A stretch of DNA of 64,000 bases from Channallabes apus (lineage: Eukaryota; Chordata; Actinopteri; Siluriformes; Clariidae), in NCBI GenBank assembly GCA_030522415.1, contig CM060126.1:7411852-7475851 (forward strand), given 5' to 3'. The notes beneath the pieces were generated by a model. It worked only from the letters and a program-made list of their open reading frames with translations. It was not told where the DNA came from and ran no database searches. Below, in pieces: positions 10,875 through 22,849 of this stretch. Made by a program: the position numbers and the translations under genes. How positions within the stretch are numbered: position 1 is the first letter of the stretch; every line of letters starts with the position of its first letter.

Positions 10875-12362
10875 TCAGTAGGTGCAGAGGGCAGATGAGG
10901 TCTGGATCACTGGAAGCACAGGAGCAGCATGTGTAGCTCCAACCATCATAAAGCTGAATCCAGCTGGAGCTGGTCCTTCTCTGGATGCCTCAGGAACCTC
11001 GCAGGGTCCGCCTTTGTCTACTGAAGCTGGCAAAATCTCCCGATGCCTCGGGATGGGTAGAGAAATACAGAACAGATGGGGAGAATTAGCGTAGTTGCCA
11101 TTCGGTATAGGTGTACTGGAGTATGAGTACTGGGATGAGTTATGTGTACTGTATGCCAGATTAAAAAGATGCGTCTTGAGTCTACTTTTGAACTGAGAAA
11201 CCGTGTCTGCTCCCCGAACACTGTCTGGAAGGCTATTCCAAAGCTTTGGAGCTAAATATGAAAAAGCCCTACCCCCTTTTGTAGATTTTGAAATTCTGGG
11301 AACTACCAGAAGTCCGGAGCTTTGTGATCTTAAGGCGCGTGGTGGATTGTAGCGCATCAGAAGACTGGTTAGGTATGTGGGAGCTAAACCATTTAAGGCC
11401 TTGTATGTAAGTAATACTATTTTGTAATTTATTCTAAACTGAACAGGTAGCCAGTGCAGGGATGATAATATTGGGGTTATATGATCATATTTTCTGGATC
11501 TAGTGAGAACCCTGGCAGCTGCATTTTGGATTAACTGAAGCTTGTTTATTGAGGATGCAGGACAACCACCTAGTAATGCATTACAATAGTCCAGTCTGGA
11601 GGTCATGAATGCATGAACTAGTTTTTCTGCATCAGATACGGATAAGATGTTCCTAAGTTTAGCAATATTTCGAAGATGGAAAAAGGCTGTTTTTGTGATA
11701 TTTGAAATGTGATTTTCAAAAGACAAGTTACTGTCTAATATTACTCCCAGATCTTTTACTGCTGAGCTGGTAATAACAGTACATCCTTCTAAGCGCAAGC
11801 TGAATTGTGAAAGCTGTTGTGTGCTGGTTTTTGGGCCAATAAGTAATATCTCTGTCTTATCTGAATTTAATAAAAGAAAGTTATTGGTCATCCAATCTTT
11901 TATGTCCTGGACACACTCAGTTAATCTAGACAACTTAGGTATTTTGTCTGGTTTGGTTGAGATATATAATTGGGTATCATCAGCATAACAATGGAAACTA
12001 ATCCCATGTCTTCTAATGATGTTACCCAAGGGAAGCATGTATATTGAGAACAACAGAGGTCCTAAAACTGACCCTTGTGGGACCCCATATTTCACTGGCA
12101 TTACACCAGACGGTTCTCCATTTAGATCTACAAAATGGTAGCGATCAGACAGGTAAGATCTAAACCATTTTAATGCCTGTCCCTGAATACCTATATAATT
12201 TTGTAAGCGATCTATGAGAATATTATGATCTATGGTGTCGAATGCAGCACTAAGATCAAGCAGGACTAGCAATGAGATGCAGCCTTGGTCTGAAGCTAAA
12301 AACAAGTCGTTTGTAATCTTAACTAGTGCAGTTTCTGTGCTATGATGGGGCCTGAAACCTGA
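10875..12362 (-). pseudogene. L2 ORF2 C-terminal part (reverse transcriptase), 5'-truncated
   Basis: About 495 codons remain open. They start at the RT segment [15 protein letters not shown], continue through the motif A region ([13 protein letters not shown]), the [19 protein letters not shown] block and the catalytic CYADDTQLY motif, and go on through the RT thumb and the conserved C-terminal region ([29 protein letters not shown]). The endonuclease domain and the RT fingers are absent. The first few codons of the open frame on the 5' side (12363-12386) are satellite-derived. The copy cannot retrotranspose alone. The frame has no stop or frameshift, which suggests a fairly young insertion. 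Confidence 0.88.
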
Positions 12363-12549
12363 ATATACTCCACTATACTGTACCATACAGCACTATACCC
12401 CACTATACTGCACCACACTGTACCATACAGCACTATACTGCACCATACTCCACTATACTGCACCACACTGTACCATACTGCTCTTTACTCCACTATACTG
12501 CACCATACAGCACCATTCTGCACTATACTTCATTATACTCCACTATACT
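12363..12549. repeat. satellite array continued beyond the L2
   Basis: The same pentamer/decamer vocabulary (ACTATACTCC, ACCACACTGT, ACCATACAGC) resumes immediately after the L2 5' end, less regular than in the main array. Confidence 0.88.
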
Positions 12550-12740
12550 GGGCCAGGGGTAGCTCAGTGGTTAAGGCATTGGACTACAGTTCGGAAGATC
12601 CCAGGTTCAAACCCCACAACCACCAAGTTGCCACTGTTGGGCCCTTGAGCAAGGCCCTTAACCCTCCACTGCTCAGAAGTATAATGAGATAAAAATGTAA
12701 GTCGCTCTGGATAAGAACATCTGCTAAATGTAAATGTATA
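12550..12740 (+). repeat. V-type tRNA-derived SINE inserted in the satellite
   Basis: A tRNA-like head with box A (TAGCTCAGTGG) and box B (GGTTCAAACCCC) leads into the block 'ccaagttgccactgttggg / cccttgagcaaggcccttaa', which resembles the central domain of vertebrate V-SINEs. The 3' tail is 'taagtcgctctggataag..' with (ATGTAA)n. Short flanking copies of TATACTG suggest a target duplication. Other copies lie at 20452, 26829 and 60631. Confidence 0.85.
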
Positions 12741-12890
12741 CTGCACCGTGCACAGTATTGTACCATACCATTTTACCATACTGCGCCTTACTGCACCATA
12801 CTCTACTCTACTATACTATACTATACAGTCCTACTGTACCTTGTACAATGCTGTACCTTACTTGACTATGCTCTACCATACTCTACGAAT
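12741..12890. repeat. decayed satellite segment
   Basis: Diverged CTGCACC/ACTATACT/GTACCATA words of the same satellite family, no longer in a regular 10-bp register. Confidence 0.75.
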
Positions 12891-13126
12891 CGTCTTCATA
12901 GGTATATCATTACATTTACATTACAGCGTTTTTCCTTGCTACTGTCGTCTTCACCCTTGGCTTGGTCATCAGGGGCAATCTCATTATTATCTAAACACAT
13001 TTTTTTTACACATACACACTTCCATAATTTTTCTTTTAATTTTTGTGAAGCTGCTTTGAGACATTGACCATTGTTAAAGCGCTACTGTATATAAATAAAA
13101 TTTAATTGAATTGAATTGAATTGAAC
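12891..13126 (+). mobile_element. L2 LINE 3'-end fragment
   Basis: It retains the L2 3'UTR signature 'ccttgctactgtcgtc..cacccttggcttg', then 'gtgaagctgctttgagaca..gaccattgttaaagcgct' and the TTGAATTGAA tail. No coding part is left. Confidence 0.85.
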
Positions 13127-13377
13127 CATGCACATGCACAGTATTGTACCATACAATTGTCCCAAGCATAAACACAGTATCGTACCATACTGTGAGTGTA
13201 TCATACAGTACCTTTCTGCACTATATTGTACTATACAGTACTTCACCTTACTTCACCATACAGCAAAATGCTCTACTATACAGCAGCATGCACAGTATTG
13301 TACCATACTGTACCATTGTACCATGCACATACAGTACACAGTATTGTACCATTCTGCACTTCACCATACTGCCCTAT
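13127..13377. repeat. decayed satellite segment
   Basis: Repeats of ATGCACA, GTATTGTACCATA and ACTTCACCATAC words related to the main array. It ends at the target duplication of the hAT element that follows. Confidence 0.75.
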
Positions 13378-13385
13378 ATGGTACC
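13378..13385. repeat. 8-bp target site duplication, left copy
   Basis: ATGGTACC, identical to 13866-13873 on the other side of the hAT MITE. Confidence 0.9.
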
Positions 13386-13865
13386 CAGTGGTGTCAAAAG
13401 TATTCACATTCATTACTTGAGTAGAAGTATAGATACTAGGGTTCAAAAATACTTCTTTAGAAGTTGAAGTATTAACCCAAGCTTTTTACTTAAGTGAAAG
13501 TTTAAAAGTACTGGTTTCAAAACTACTTAAAGTATAAAAGTAAAAGTACCGTGAGGGGCGACAAAAGCTTTAAGGTTTCGCTTTCTGATCATGCGAGGGG
13601 GGGGGGGTGTTTGGGAGCGGGCGTTGTGCGCGTTCTTATCATGCGACCGGGGGGGGGGGGGGTTGTGCATTCTGATCATAAAAATAGAGTAACGAGGCTA
13701 TTTTTAAAATGTAAGGAGTAGAAAGTACAGATAATTGCTTAAAAATGTAAGGAGTAGAAGTAAAAAGTCGGCTGAAAAATAATTACTCCAGTAAAGTATA
13801 GATACCCAAAATTTCTACTTAAGTAAGGTAACGAAGTATTTGTACTTCGTTACTTGACACCTCTG
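13386..13865 (-). mobile_element. Tol2-like hAT MITE, 480 bp, with perfect 8-bp target duplication
   Basis: The ends are inverted repeats (CAGTGGTGTCAAAAGTA.. and, on the other strand, CAGAGGTGTCAAGTAACG..) of the CAGNGGTGT type known for Tol2 and related hAT elements. The 8-bp ATGGTACC occurs directly on both sides (13378-13385 and 13866-13873), as hAT insertions require. Subterminal AAGTA/TACTT repeats are dense. The interior holds two poly-G runs and no transposase. A longer relative in opposite orientation lies at 45905-47126, so this copy is probably an internal-deletion derivative. Confidence 0.92.
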
Positions 13866-13873
13866 ATGGTACC
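13866..13873. repeat. 8-bp target site duplication, right copy
   Basis: ATGGTACC, identical to 13378-13385. The site consists of satellite-type sequence. Confidence 0.9.
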
Positions 13874-14190
13874 ATACTTCACCTTACTTCACCATACAGC
13901 ACCATGCTCTACTATACTGCACCATGCACAGTACCATTGTACCATGCACATACACAGTACTGTACTATACTGTGCACCGTACCATACAGTACCATACTGC
14001 GCCTTACTGCACTATAACCTACTATACTGCACTATACTGTACCATACGTCACCTTACTTTACTATACTGCAACATACACAGTATTGTACCATCCTGCACC
14101 TTACTGCACCATACTCTACTACACTATACTATACAGCTCTACCTTGTTCAATGCTGTACTTCACTTGACCATACTGTACTCTACCATGCA
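13874..14190. repeat. decayed satellite segment
   Basis: Diverged TACCATAC, ACTTCACC and CTGCACCAT words continue the satellite on the right side of the hAT MITE. This is the last recognisable part of the array. Confidence 0.75.
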
Positions 14191-14209
14191 TCGCCTTCAT
14201 AGGTTTATC

Positions 14210-14508
14210 ATTACATTTACATTACATCATTTGGAAAACGCACTAATCCAGCTCAATGGCTCAACAGTGGGGTTTGAACCTGGCGCCTTCCAATCTGCAG
14301 TAAAGTGGTTGAGGTGCTTTACTGCAGATTGGAAGGTGCCAACCAGATTGGAAGATGCCAAATTTTTGCAGCATTTGGAAAACGCGCTAATCCAGCTCAA
14401 TGGCTCAACAGTGGTAACTTGGTGGTGCTGGGGTTTGAACCTGGCACCTTCCAATCTGCAGTAAAGCACCTCAACCACTGGGCTACCCCTGACCCAGGGC
14501 AATTTTGC
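14210..14508 (-). repeat. rearranged, partly inverted V-type SINE
   Basis: V-SINE sequence on the - strand, with the box B-like GGTTTGAACC and the block 'cagctcaatggctcaacagtgg' present twice (about 14250 and 14394). The first copy folds back on itself: 14282-14305 and 14317-14340 are inverted copies with a single mismatch and an 11-nt loop. It looks like two tandem or recombined SINE copies. Confidence 0.7.
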
Positions 14509-14517
14509 AATTAATCT

Positions 14518-14632
14518 AATTTACATGTCTTTGGATTGGATCACCTGGAGGAAACCCACCAAGCACGGGGAGAACATGCAAAGTCTATGCACACAGACCC
14601 CAAGGTAGGAATCAAACTGGGACCAAATTCAA
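14518..14632 (-). repeat. GAAT-tailed SINE fragment, interrupted by an insertion
   Basis: The body of the tRNA-derived SINE on the - strand ('acatgtctttgg..', 'aggaaacccaccaagcacgg', 'gagaacatgcaaa'). The missing head ('cttggaggtgcacagc..cagtgctaaccacta') appears about 450 bp further on, at 15088-15130, so another element is nested here. Confidence 0.75.
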
Positions 14633-15085
14633 GTTAAAAAAAATTATTTTATTTGTCACATACAGTACATGACCATACACAATATTATATGCAGTGAAAT
14701 TCTTATATGACTGTGAATGACCTAAAAAAAATAAAGGTAGGGTAGCATGGAAAGACAGAAGGATAGAAGGATTTTACTGCAAGGGAAAATTACACTGAGA
14801 GAAATGTAAATAAATAAATAAAAATTACAATTTACAAAAAGTTGCAATGGAAAAAAACAAGATGTGCAAAATGTGAAAGTGCAGAATGTGCAGTATAGTG
14901 AGATATGGCATGTGGGTATGACAGAAGTAATATGAGTGGAACATGAGATATGGAGAAAAGTGATTGTGTCAGCAGCAATGTTAGTTGTCCATGTTTTTGA
15001 CCCTGTTTTAAAGTGCAAGTTAGTCCTGTTGAAGTGGAAACAGAATATGTGCAGTAGTGCAAATGTGCAGTGTGGTGAGTAATGC
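14633..15085 (-). mobile_element. non-LTR retroelement 3' fragment nested in a SINE
   Basis: Read on the - strand, the segment has the 'tgcacatttgcactactgcaca' type 3'UTR and ends near 'tatgtgacaaataaaataa', the tail seen on Rex1-like elements at 19600 and 25170. It splits the SINE whose two halves lie at 14518-14632 and 15086-15138. No coding remains. Confidence 0.55.
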
Positions 15086-15138
15086 AGACCTTGGAGGTGC
15101 ACAGCTACAGTGCTAACCACTAAGCCTCGGTAACGCCA
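15086..15138 (-). repeat. head of the split GAAT-tailed SINE
   Basis: Contains 'agaccttggaggtgca..acagtgctaaccactaagcc', the reverse complement of the tRNA-like head missing from the 14518-14632 piece. Confidence 0.65.
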
Positions 15139-15235
15139 TTGTTTATATACATACAGTATATACAATTTTATGCTGTGCAATTAAAAAAATTGAAAGAAGA
15201 AAAAGCTGTTTATTTAATGTAATAATAATGTTGAG

Positions 15236-15500
15236 TGGATGAACAGTGGGTTTAGCGGTTGTAGTGTTGCATTTCCAGGGTTTGGCGTTTCACACCTCTG
15301 GTCTGAGTACATAACCTTTGCATGTTCTCTTCATGCTTTGTGGGTACCCTGGTTTCCATCCTTAGTCTAAAGAAGCATGTTACAGGTTGATTGATGTTAT
15401 AGGGAATTGCCACCAGTGTACAGTAGCTGTGCACCCCATCCAAGGTGTCCCATGCGTTATGCCATAAGCTCCCTGGGTTAAGCCCCATGAGCATACAGAG
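15236..15500 (+). repeat. old GAAT-tailed SINE copy
   Basis: A strongly decayed full-length copy: 'agcggttgtagtgttgc' head, 'tttgcatgttctcttcatgc', 'gtgcaccccatccaaggtg' and 'tccctgggttaagccc' body blocks, ending near AAATAAATGAATAAATG. Confidence 0.6.
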
Positions 15501-16746
15501 CATAAGTGGCATGGAAAATAAATAAATGAATAAATGTTAGGTTGTGATCAGATTTCTACCAAAATGGATAAATAAATCATAAATAATCATACACTCCTGG
15601 CTGTGCTTCATTGATCCTGGGCTCTCCAAAAATGCACTTTAGCAACTGCTGGACTATTTTAGTATACCATATTTAAATCCATGTAATTATTGTTTCTGTG
15701 AAAATGGCCAATTGTCACATATTCCTCAAAAGTGGAATGATACAAAAGAAGCACACTTTTTTTTTGACGCATCTGGAATGAGAAAAACCACAATTAGAGT
15801 TGGCATGACCCAATTAGCCTATTATAAAGAACAAAGTTGCATTTGCAGAATATTTCATTTGCAAAATAAATGATGAAATAACAACAGTAATAGACCTAAT
15901 AATATTTCGAGGATTTGATTTGTAATTTAAATTAATATCAGTCAAATGTAATAACTCTGCAAGTATAGCATAGAAGCAACAGCTTCACCTAACAAAGTGC
16001 TTTGTGGTCGGAGCTGAAGTGGCAACGCTAAGTTCAGGGGCAGCTATCAGCTATCAGGGTGTCAGCTATCACCCTGTGCCACATCTCTGCCACTGTCCCA
16101 TTGCTAATGAATTTAGATTACAGGAATTTAAAATGCCCTACAGAGCATAATGTAAGGGGACACGATTGGCCCGAGTTCGAACGGGTTTGACTCTCCGGCT
16201 CTGTTCAGCTCAGCCGCCATCACCCTGGTAGGACGAGTGTATTGATTTAGTTTGTCACAAATCAAATGAAATGTCATGTTCAGTATTTTTCTGGGCCTTG
16301 AATCTGAAAAGATATCTCACATAAAATTAGCCATGCAGTGATTCTCTCATAAATAGTCAGTATTTGCACTCTGCATACAGCTACAGGGTTTGACAGAGCA
16401 GCCCTCATGCACTATACATGAGACTAGATGGAAAGCTTTGAAAGAAATGATGTACAAACTGATATTTATGGATGCATTACGCAAATTACATCAACACACC
16501 CACGAGCATACTATTTTACTTTAAATTTGTTTGTTTATGGATAAATTATAGAAAATTCAATTATGCAAGTCGGTAATGAAAATGTTAATTAATCACTGTT
16601 TAGAGTTCAAAGGCAGACTCTTTGTTGATGCAATAAATATTGCCATTGAATAAGATATTCACAAAAAAAAAGCGTTCTTAGTAAATCTACACCGACTCGT
16701 ACCAACTTTGTTTCGGCTCAGTAAAGAGGCTACATTTCATTTTTCA
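15501..16746. other. unique AT-rich DNA, no gene seen
   Basis: No open frame of interest, no exon with family similarity and no clear repeat. A short triplication of the word CAGCTATCA lies near 16045-16075. Confidence 0.5.
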
Positions 16747-17989
<1,243 letters not shown>

Positions 17990-18439
17990 GAATTCCTGTG
18001 TTTGCGGGTGAAGCCTGGCTTACTCCGCTGTAGGGCAGGCTGAAGTCTCTGCTCACAGAGGCGGTAATACCAAATATGCCTCTGGGACTGCATCAGCTCA
18101 CTAGGATAAGTCGGCTACACTTGTATCAAAATCCAAAATTACTCAGACCCAGATAAAGAAGAGAGAAAGGTAGATCAGCAAACTGAAGTGCAGTAATCAA
18201 GCTTGATTGTTAAAATGTGATTTTTCCTGTGTAAATGAAATCAATTAAATGTCATCAAGAGATTTAAAGGTTACAAGTAAAACAGTCTATAAGTGGGCAC
18301 CATAGAATGTTCTTAATGAAAGGGATTTAACCCTTAAAACCCAAGTCGCACAAAGCCATGCCAGCAACACAGAAAAGTGCAATGATGATTATATATCAAC
18401 TATTTTACTTATAGTTCTGTGCAAAAGTCTTGTCCACAT
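17990..18439. other. unique DNA, no gene seen
   Basis: Short stretch between the GT array and the Rex1 fragment without recognisable features. Confidence 0.5.
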
Positions 18440-19630
18440 ACAAAAATATGGCATAAGGCTTGTGTTCTGAGCCCCCTGCTGTACTCTCTGTACACCCACG
18501 ACTGCGTGGCCACTACCAACTCCACCTCCATCATCAAGTTTGCTGACGACACCGTCGTGGTCGGACTGATCACCAACAATGATGAGTCGGACTACCTAGA
18601 GGAGATTGGAAATCTGGAGAACTGGTGCCAGAGGAACAATCTCCTCCTGAACGTCAGTAAGACAAAGGAGCTGATAGTGGACTTCAGTACAAAGCAGGAG
18701 AGGAACTACCAGACCCCCGTCATCAACAAGAGCCCAGTGGAGAGAGTGGACAGCTTCAGATACCTCGGTGTTCACATCACATAGGACCTGTCATGGTCCT
18801 GTCACATCAACACCGTGGTGAAAAAGGCTCGGCAGCGTCTCTACCACCTCAGATGCTTGAGAGACTTTAGACTGCCCTCTAAGGTGCTTAGGAACTTCTA
18901 CTCCTGCACCATTGAGAGCATCTTGACGGGTAACATCACGACCTGGTTCGGGAACAGCACCATGCAGGACAGACGAGCTCTACAGAGGGTGGTGCGATCA
19001 GCTGAGCGCATCATCCGCACCGAGCTCCCTGATCTACACTCGATCTACAGCAGGAGGTGCTGGACTAAGGCCAGGAAGACAGTGAAGGACCTCAGCCATC
19101 CCAACAATGGACTGTTTTCTCTGTTGCGGTCTGGGAAGCGATTCCGCTCCCTGAAGGCCAACACAGAGAGACTGAGGAGGAGCTTCTTCCCACAGGCAAT
19201 AAGGTCTCTCAATCACAACACAACACAGGACTAATAACATCTTTTTAAACTTCCATCATTGACGAGACAATCATGGACACATTCATACACACTTGCACTA
19301 CATATTTATATACCTGGACCATTGCACATGACACTTTAATAAGTCACTTTTTATGCATATTTGCACAACCACTGCCACTTTCAAATATTTCTATATTTCA
19401 ATATTTCTATATTTTGTAATATTTTTTTATCGTGCCCTTATTTGTACAGTTTATTTTAATAGTTAAATTTATTTTCTTTAGTATTTCTTTTTATTCATAT
19501 TCATTCCTTACGCATAAGTTTTTATTTTTTATTTTACATTTTTAAGGTCACTCGCGGTCGTATAAGCATTCCACTGCATTTCGTACTGTGTATGACTGTG
19601 TATGTGACAAATACAATTTGAATTTACTGA
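18440..19630 (+). mobile_element. 5'-truncated Rex1-type LINE
   Basis: The 3' half of a non-LTR retrotransposon: part of the reverse transcriptase, the C-terminal region, and a 3'UTR ending at 'tatgtgacaaatacaatttgaattt'. The tail motif recurs at 25085-25192. The 5' end is lost inside the RT domain. Placement in the Rex1/Babar group is by resemblance of the protein blocks to common fish Rex1 elements. Confidence 0.85.
18449..19234 (+). pseudogene. Rex1-type reverse transcriptase fragment with premature stop
   Basis: The frame contains SPLLYSLYTHDC, the catalytic box IIKFADDTVVVG, then VSKTKELIVDF, FRYLGVHIT, the thumb-type region KARQRLYHLRCLRDF, FYSCTIESIL and the C-terminal FFPQAIRSLN, ending at 19234. 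A TAG at 18782-18784 breaks the frame right after LGVHIT; the same frame continues downstream. The RT fingers, motif A and the endonuclease domain are missing, so it is a dead copy. CG-rich coding composition contrasts with the AT-rich flanks. Confidence 0.88.
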
Positions 19631-19689
19631 ATGGTTTTGTATATAATTATGCAGACATGATAAACATACAGTATATAACAAAATTGGTA

Positions 19690-19952
19690 CATATTGGTAA
19701 ATTGGTAAAAGTACATTAAGTATATTACATTGTTACTTTCTGATAAAAGTAACTTGTTAAAAAAAAGTACACACACACTAATTAATTGGCAATCACTGCT
19801 GTCTGGCTCACAGATTACATAAATTGTCTGAATAACGGATTATATTTTTGAAAAAATAACTAAATAACCTGACCTAATGCATTAGATTACTCGTTACATC
19901 AAAAAAATAATCCGATTACAGTTACTTTATAACGCGTTACACCCAACACTGG
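19690..19952. mobile_element. MITE-like fragment (AACGCGTTAC type end)
   Basis: Ends in 'ataacgcgttacacccaacactg' near 19952, with many AGTAAC/GTTAC words and a TAACTTGTTA block. This is the terminal type of abundant fish non-autonomous DNA transposons. The left end is not clear. Confidence 0.5.
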
Positions 19953-20451
19953 GCTTTAGTATAATAGAGTTGTATAGTTGGGTTTTTGAATATGTCAGGT
20001 AGAAAGAAAGTTATCATATTTTTGTAACATGTGAACTATATACAATATACAGTACATGTAAGAGCCATATCGTATTTGTTATGAATTTGTTGTTGTGTTT
20101 ATTTTATCTTATTCTATTCATTAGCTAAGCACTAAGCATTCTATTTGTCATTTAAGCATTCACTGCTATGTCTGTTAGTTAAGCATTAAGCATTAAGTTT
20201 ATTACATAAGCCATAAGCTTTGAACTTGTTAGTTAAGCATCTGGTTTAACAATCGTAAGTTGGTCTGTGATGTCATTCCACTATTACATGTATTTGTATG
20301 ATTATCATATGATAGAAAGTTCAGGTTAGATGCGGAAGGCTACGGAAACACAAGCCTTTGACCTTAAGCTAACCGTACTGTAATCCAAGATCTTAGTAAG
20401 ATACAGCAAATAGGTTGTTGTAAAAGTCAGAAATTTACAAGATACAGCAAC
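19953..20451. other. unique DNA with local TTAAGCAT repeats
   Basis: The word TTAGTTAAGCATTAAGCATT and variants recur from about 20125 to 20250. Otherwise nothing is recognisable. Confidence 0.5.
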
Positions 20452-20632
20452 TGGACTACGGTTCGGAAGATCCCAGGTTCAAACCCCACAACCACCAAGT
20501 TGCCACTGTTGGGCCTTTGAGCAAGGCCCTTAACCCTCAACTGCTCAGTTGTGTAATGAGATACAAATGTAAGTCGCTCTGGATAAGAGCGTCTGCCAAA
20601 TGCCTAAATGTAAATGTAAATGTAAACTGGTG
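20452..20632 (+). repeat. V-type SINE, head-truncated copy
   Basis: Starts inside the tRNA-like head at TGGACTACGGTTCGGAAG and keeps box B, the V-like block, the 'taagtcgctctggataag' tail and (ATGTAA)n end. The first part with box A is missing. Confidence 0.85.
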
Positions 20633-20710
20633 TTGTAACTACAGTGGATTTACTCAAGACGACTGTATGAAGTGTTGATTCTTTGATGCTGGAAAATAAA
20701 ATACAAGCGA

Positions 20711-20860
20711 CAAAGAGATCGGCACTGGTGTCTCAGTGGTAGGTGTTTCGCCTGCCATGCGGACGGCCTGGGTTCGATTCCAGCCAGTGCCCACACCCCA
20801 GCCACTGGATACAGTGCCGGTCCCAAGCCTGGATAAAATGAGAGGGATCATCAAAACAAA
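20711..20860 (+). repeat. tRNA-Gly-like SINE head (tRNA pseudogene-like) and tail
   Basis: 20712-20785 resembles tRNA-Gly(GCC). An acceptor-like pair GGCACTG/CAGTGCC is perfect, the anticodon arm has stem TTCGC/GCGGA with loop CTGCCAT, and box B reads GGTTCGATT. The T-stem does not pair correctly, and a downstream body ('cagtgccggtcccaagcctggataaaatgagagg') follows, shared with 27200-27235. It is therefore a SINE rather than a working tRNA gene. Confidence 0.7.
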
Positions 20861-20947
20861 GAGATCATCTGACTTCTGTTGTGTGAGTGAAAATTCAAAT
20901 TAAAGATACGCGTCAAAACTAGTGGAATAATATATCCGCATCTACAA

Positions 20948-21485
20948 TACACCACCGTTCAAAAGTTTGGGGTCACTTTCTAACTTCATGATGGTTCCTG
21001 ATGTTTATTTCTTTCTACATTGTAAAGTTTTGCTGAAGGCGTCCAAAAAATGCATGAATCTCCTTTGAACAGTTGATATTGAGATGTTTCTGCTACTTCT
21101 GCTCTGTAAAGACTTCATAACGCCTCTAATCTGAGCTGCTGTTAATTGGTCATTTTTCAGGCTGATAACTCTAAATGAACTTCTCGTCTGCAGCAGAGGG
21201 AGGTTTTGGTCTCGTCCTCCTGGGACGGCCTTCATGAGAGCCAGTTTCATTATGGTGCTGGACGGATTTTGCAAACGCACTTGACACAATACTGTTCTTG
21301 CAGGAACTATTACAGAAAGGCCGACCTCTGTGTCTTAAAATAACAACTAACTGTAATTCCCTAATTCCATATGTGTTATTTTATAGTTTTGAAATCCCCA
21401 GTATTGTTGTAGAATGTAGAAAATAAATCACTAAACAAAAACAAAGAAATTTGCAAGTGTTCTAAAACTTTTGAACGGTAGTGTA
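20948..21485 (-). mobile_element. Tc1/mariner non-autonomous element, 538 bp with TIRs
   Basis: Both ends carry the inverted repeat TACAC(C/T)ACCGTTCAAAAGTTT, including the TA target dinucleotide (20948-20949 and 21484-21485). On the - strand an open frame (21005-21289) contains LTAAQIRGVMKSLQSRSS and ISTVQRRF, which resemble the paired-type helix-turn-helix of fish Tc1 transposases. The DDE catalytic domain is gone, so the element is an internal-deletion derivative. Confidence 0.85.
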
Positions 21486-22849
21486 TATAATTTATTTGCC
21501 ATAGAAACAACTGAAAACAACCATAAAAACACATGATCAAGCATATCTGTGCTATTCTGCCTATGGTAACCCATTATTAATCTTTTTCTCAGTCATGTTT
21601 GTATAGTTGATTAAAATGAAATAAAATTGAGTTCATAATATTGCCTACAGTAAGTTGTGCTGAAAAGATATGTCACTCTATACTGCACAATCCTGAGCCC
21701 TGTGTATTTAATTAAAAAAAAAGGGCTACTCTGCACAAGCAGTAATGGTTCCGCTTAAAGATGCAAAAATGAGGAATGGTACTAGGATTCTAAATACTAG
21801 GATAGAAAACAGTTTAAAACTGCCACATAAGTTGAAGGCCATTTTGCAAGGGTTATATTTCAGCATTTCAGCTTGTAAGCTGATATTTATGTCTTTAAAT
21901 TACTTTAGTGAAAATCTCTCCATATTGTAGCTCAAGCACAGGTTACGCTATTGATTCTGCTGCTGCTGCTCCTTTTTGTCCTTTAGATTAGAGGAAACAC
22001 CATACTGTACACGTCCTAGCTTAAGACAAAAGAGTTGAGACGTTAAGCAAACATCCCTATGCTTGAACACTCTGAAAAGCATCCTACAGCTATTGAAGCC
22101 TATGATTAATTACAATGCGGATAAAACTAGATATTTGCAGCTTATAGAGCAATTCAACTCCTACAGCCTTGTATCCTACTTTTAGAGTAAATATAACCTA
22201 GACGGTCTTCTTCATCCTATACTGTAGTATATATTCCAGTAAGCAGTGGAGGCTTCAGGGCAAAACTCAATACGCTAAACTTTTCTCTAGTAGAAGTATC
22301 ATGTATGTGCTCTAAAATCTGTATACAAATTTAATTTGTTCCTCAGGAGAGCTCTTAAGGCGAAACACATTTTCCCATAGAAAAGAATATAAATGCAGAT
22401 AATCCGCTCCAGCCATCCAAAAATATTACCAATATTACCAACTTCCAACACTATAATCATATTCCTGCATAAAAAAAAAACAATTAAAAAATGTAGAAAA
22501 GACATGTACATTAAGTAAAATATGAATTAAATGTATGATTCCTCTTGGTACTGGTTGCTTTAAAGACAAAACTGAAATTGGCTCCCTTTATTTCTTTCTG
22601 TGATCCCAGCTAAAATTCTTGGGACCCATGGTGCTATGTCTTCATACAAAATTCAAATAAATAAATGAATAAATAATATGGAAAATCAAAGCAATTTTAA
22701 GTTTTAAACTGCTCCCGGGCGGACACGCAAGTTAGCTGCCGGCGTTCAGTTTCTATCACATGTCTATCCACATACCGTACTGTTTATCAGTTTGAATTCA
22801 AAGTGTTTTAATCACAACTGAGCTGCTGTTTAGAACATGAATGTGCAAG
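21486..22849. other. unique DNA, no gene seen
   Basis: AT-rich sequence without supported exon or repeat. The longest open frames are about 60-70 codons and uninformative. Confidence 0.5.

Larger units (their letters stand above)
10381..12362 (-). mobile_element. 5'-truncated L2-clade LINE inserted in the satellite
   Basis: On the - strand the element begins inside the reverse transcriptase domain and runs to a typical fish L2 3' end: the conserved 'gctgctttgagacaatg..ttgttaaa..gcgctatataaataaaa' block and a terminal ATTGAA repeat. The 3'UTR holds an (ATT)n stretch. Satellite units lie on both sides (up to 10380 and from 12363), so the LINE landed in the array. It is a different subfamily from the full-length copy at 36822-41870. 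Confidence 0.88.

Noticed and set aside
20711..20785. Functional tRNA-Gly gene
   Set aside because: The acceptor and anticodon arms look right, but the T-stem does not pair and a SINE tail follows.
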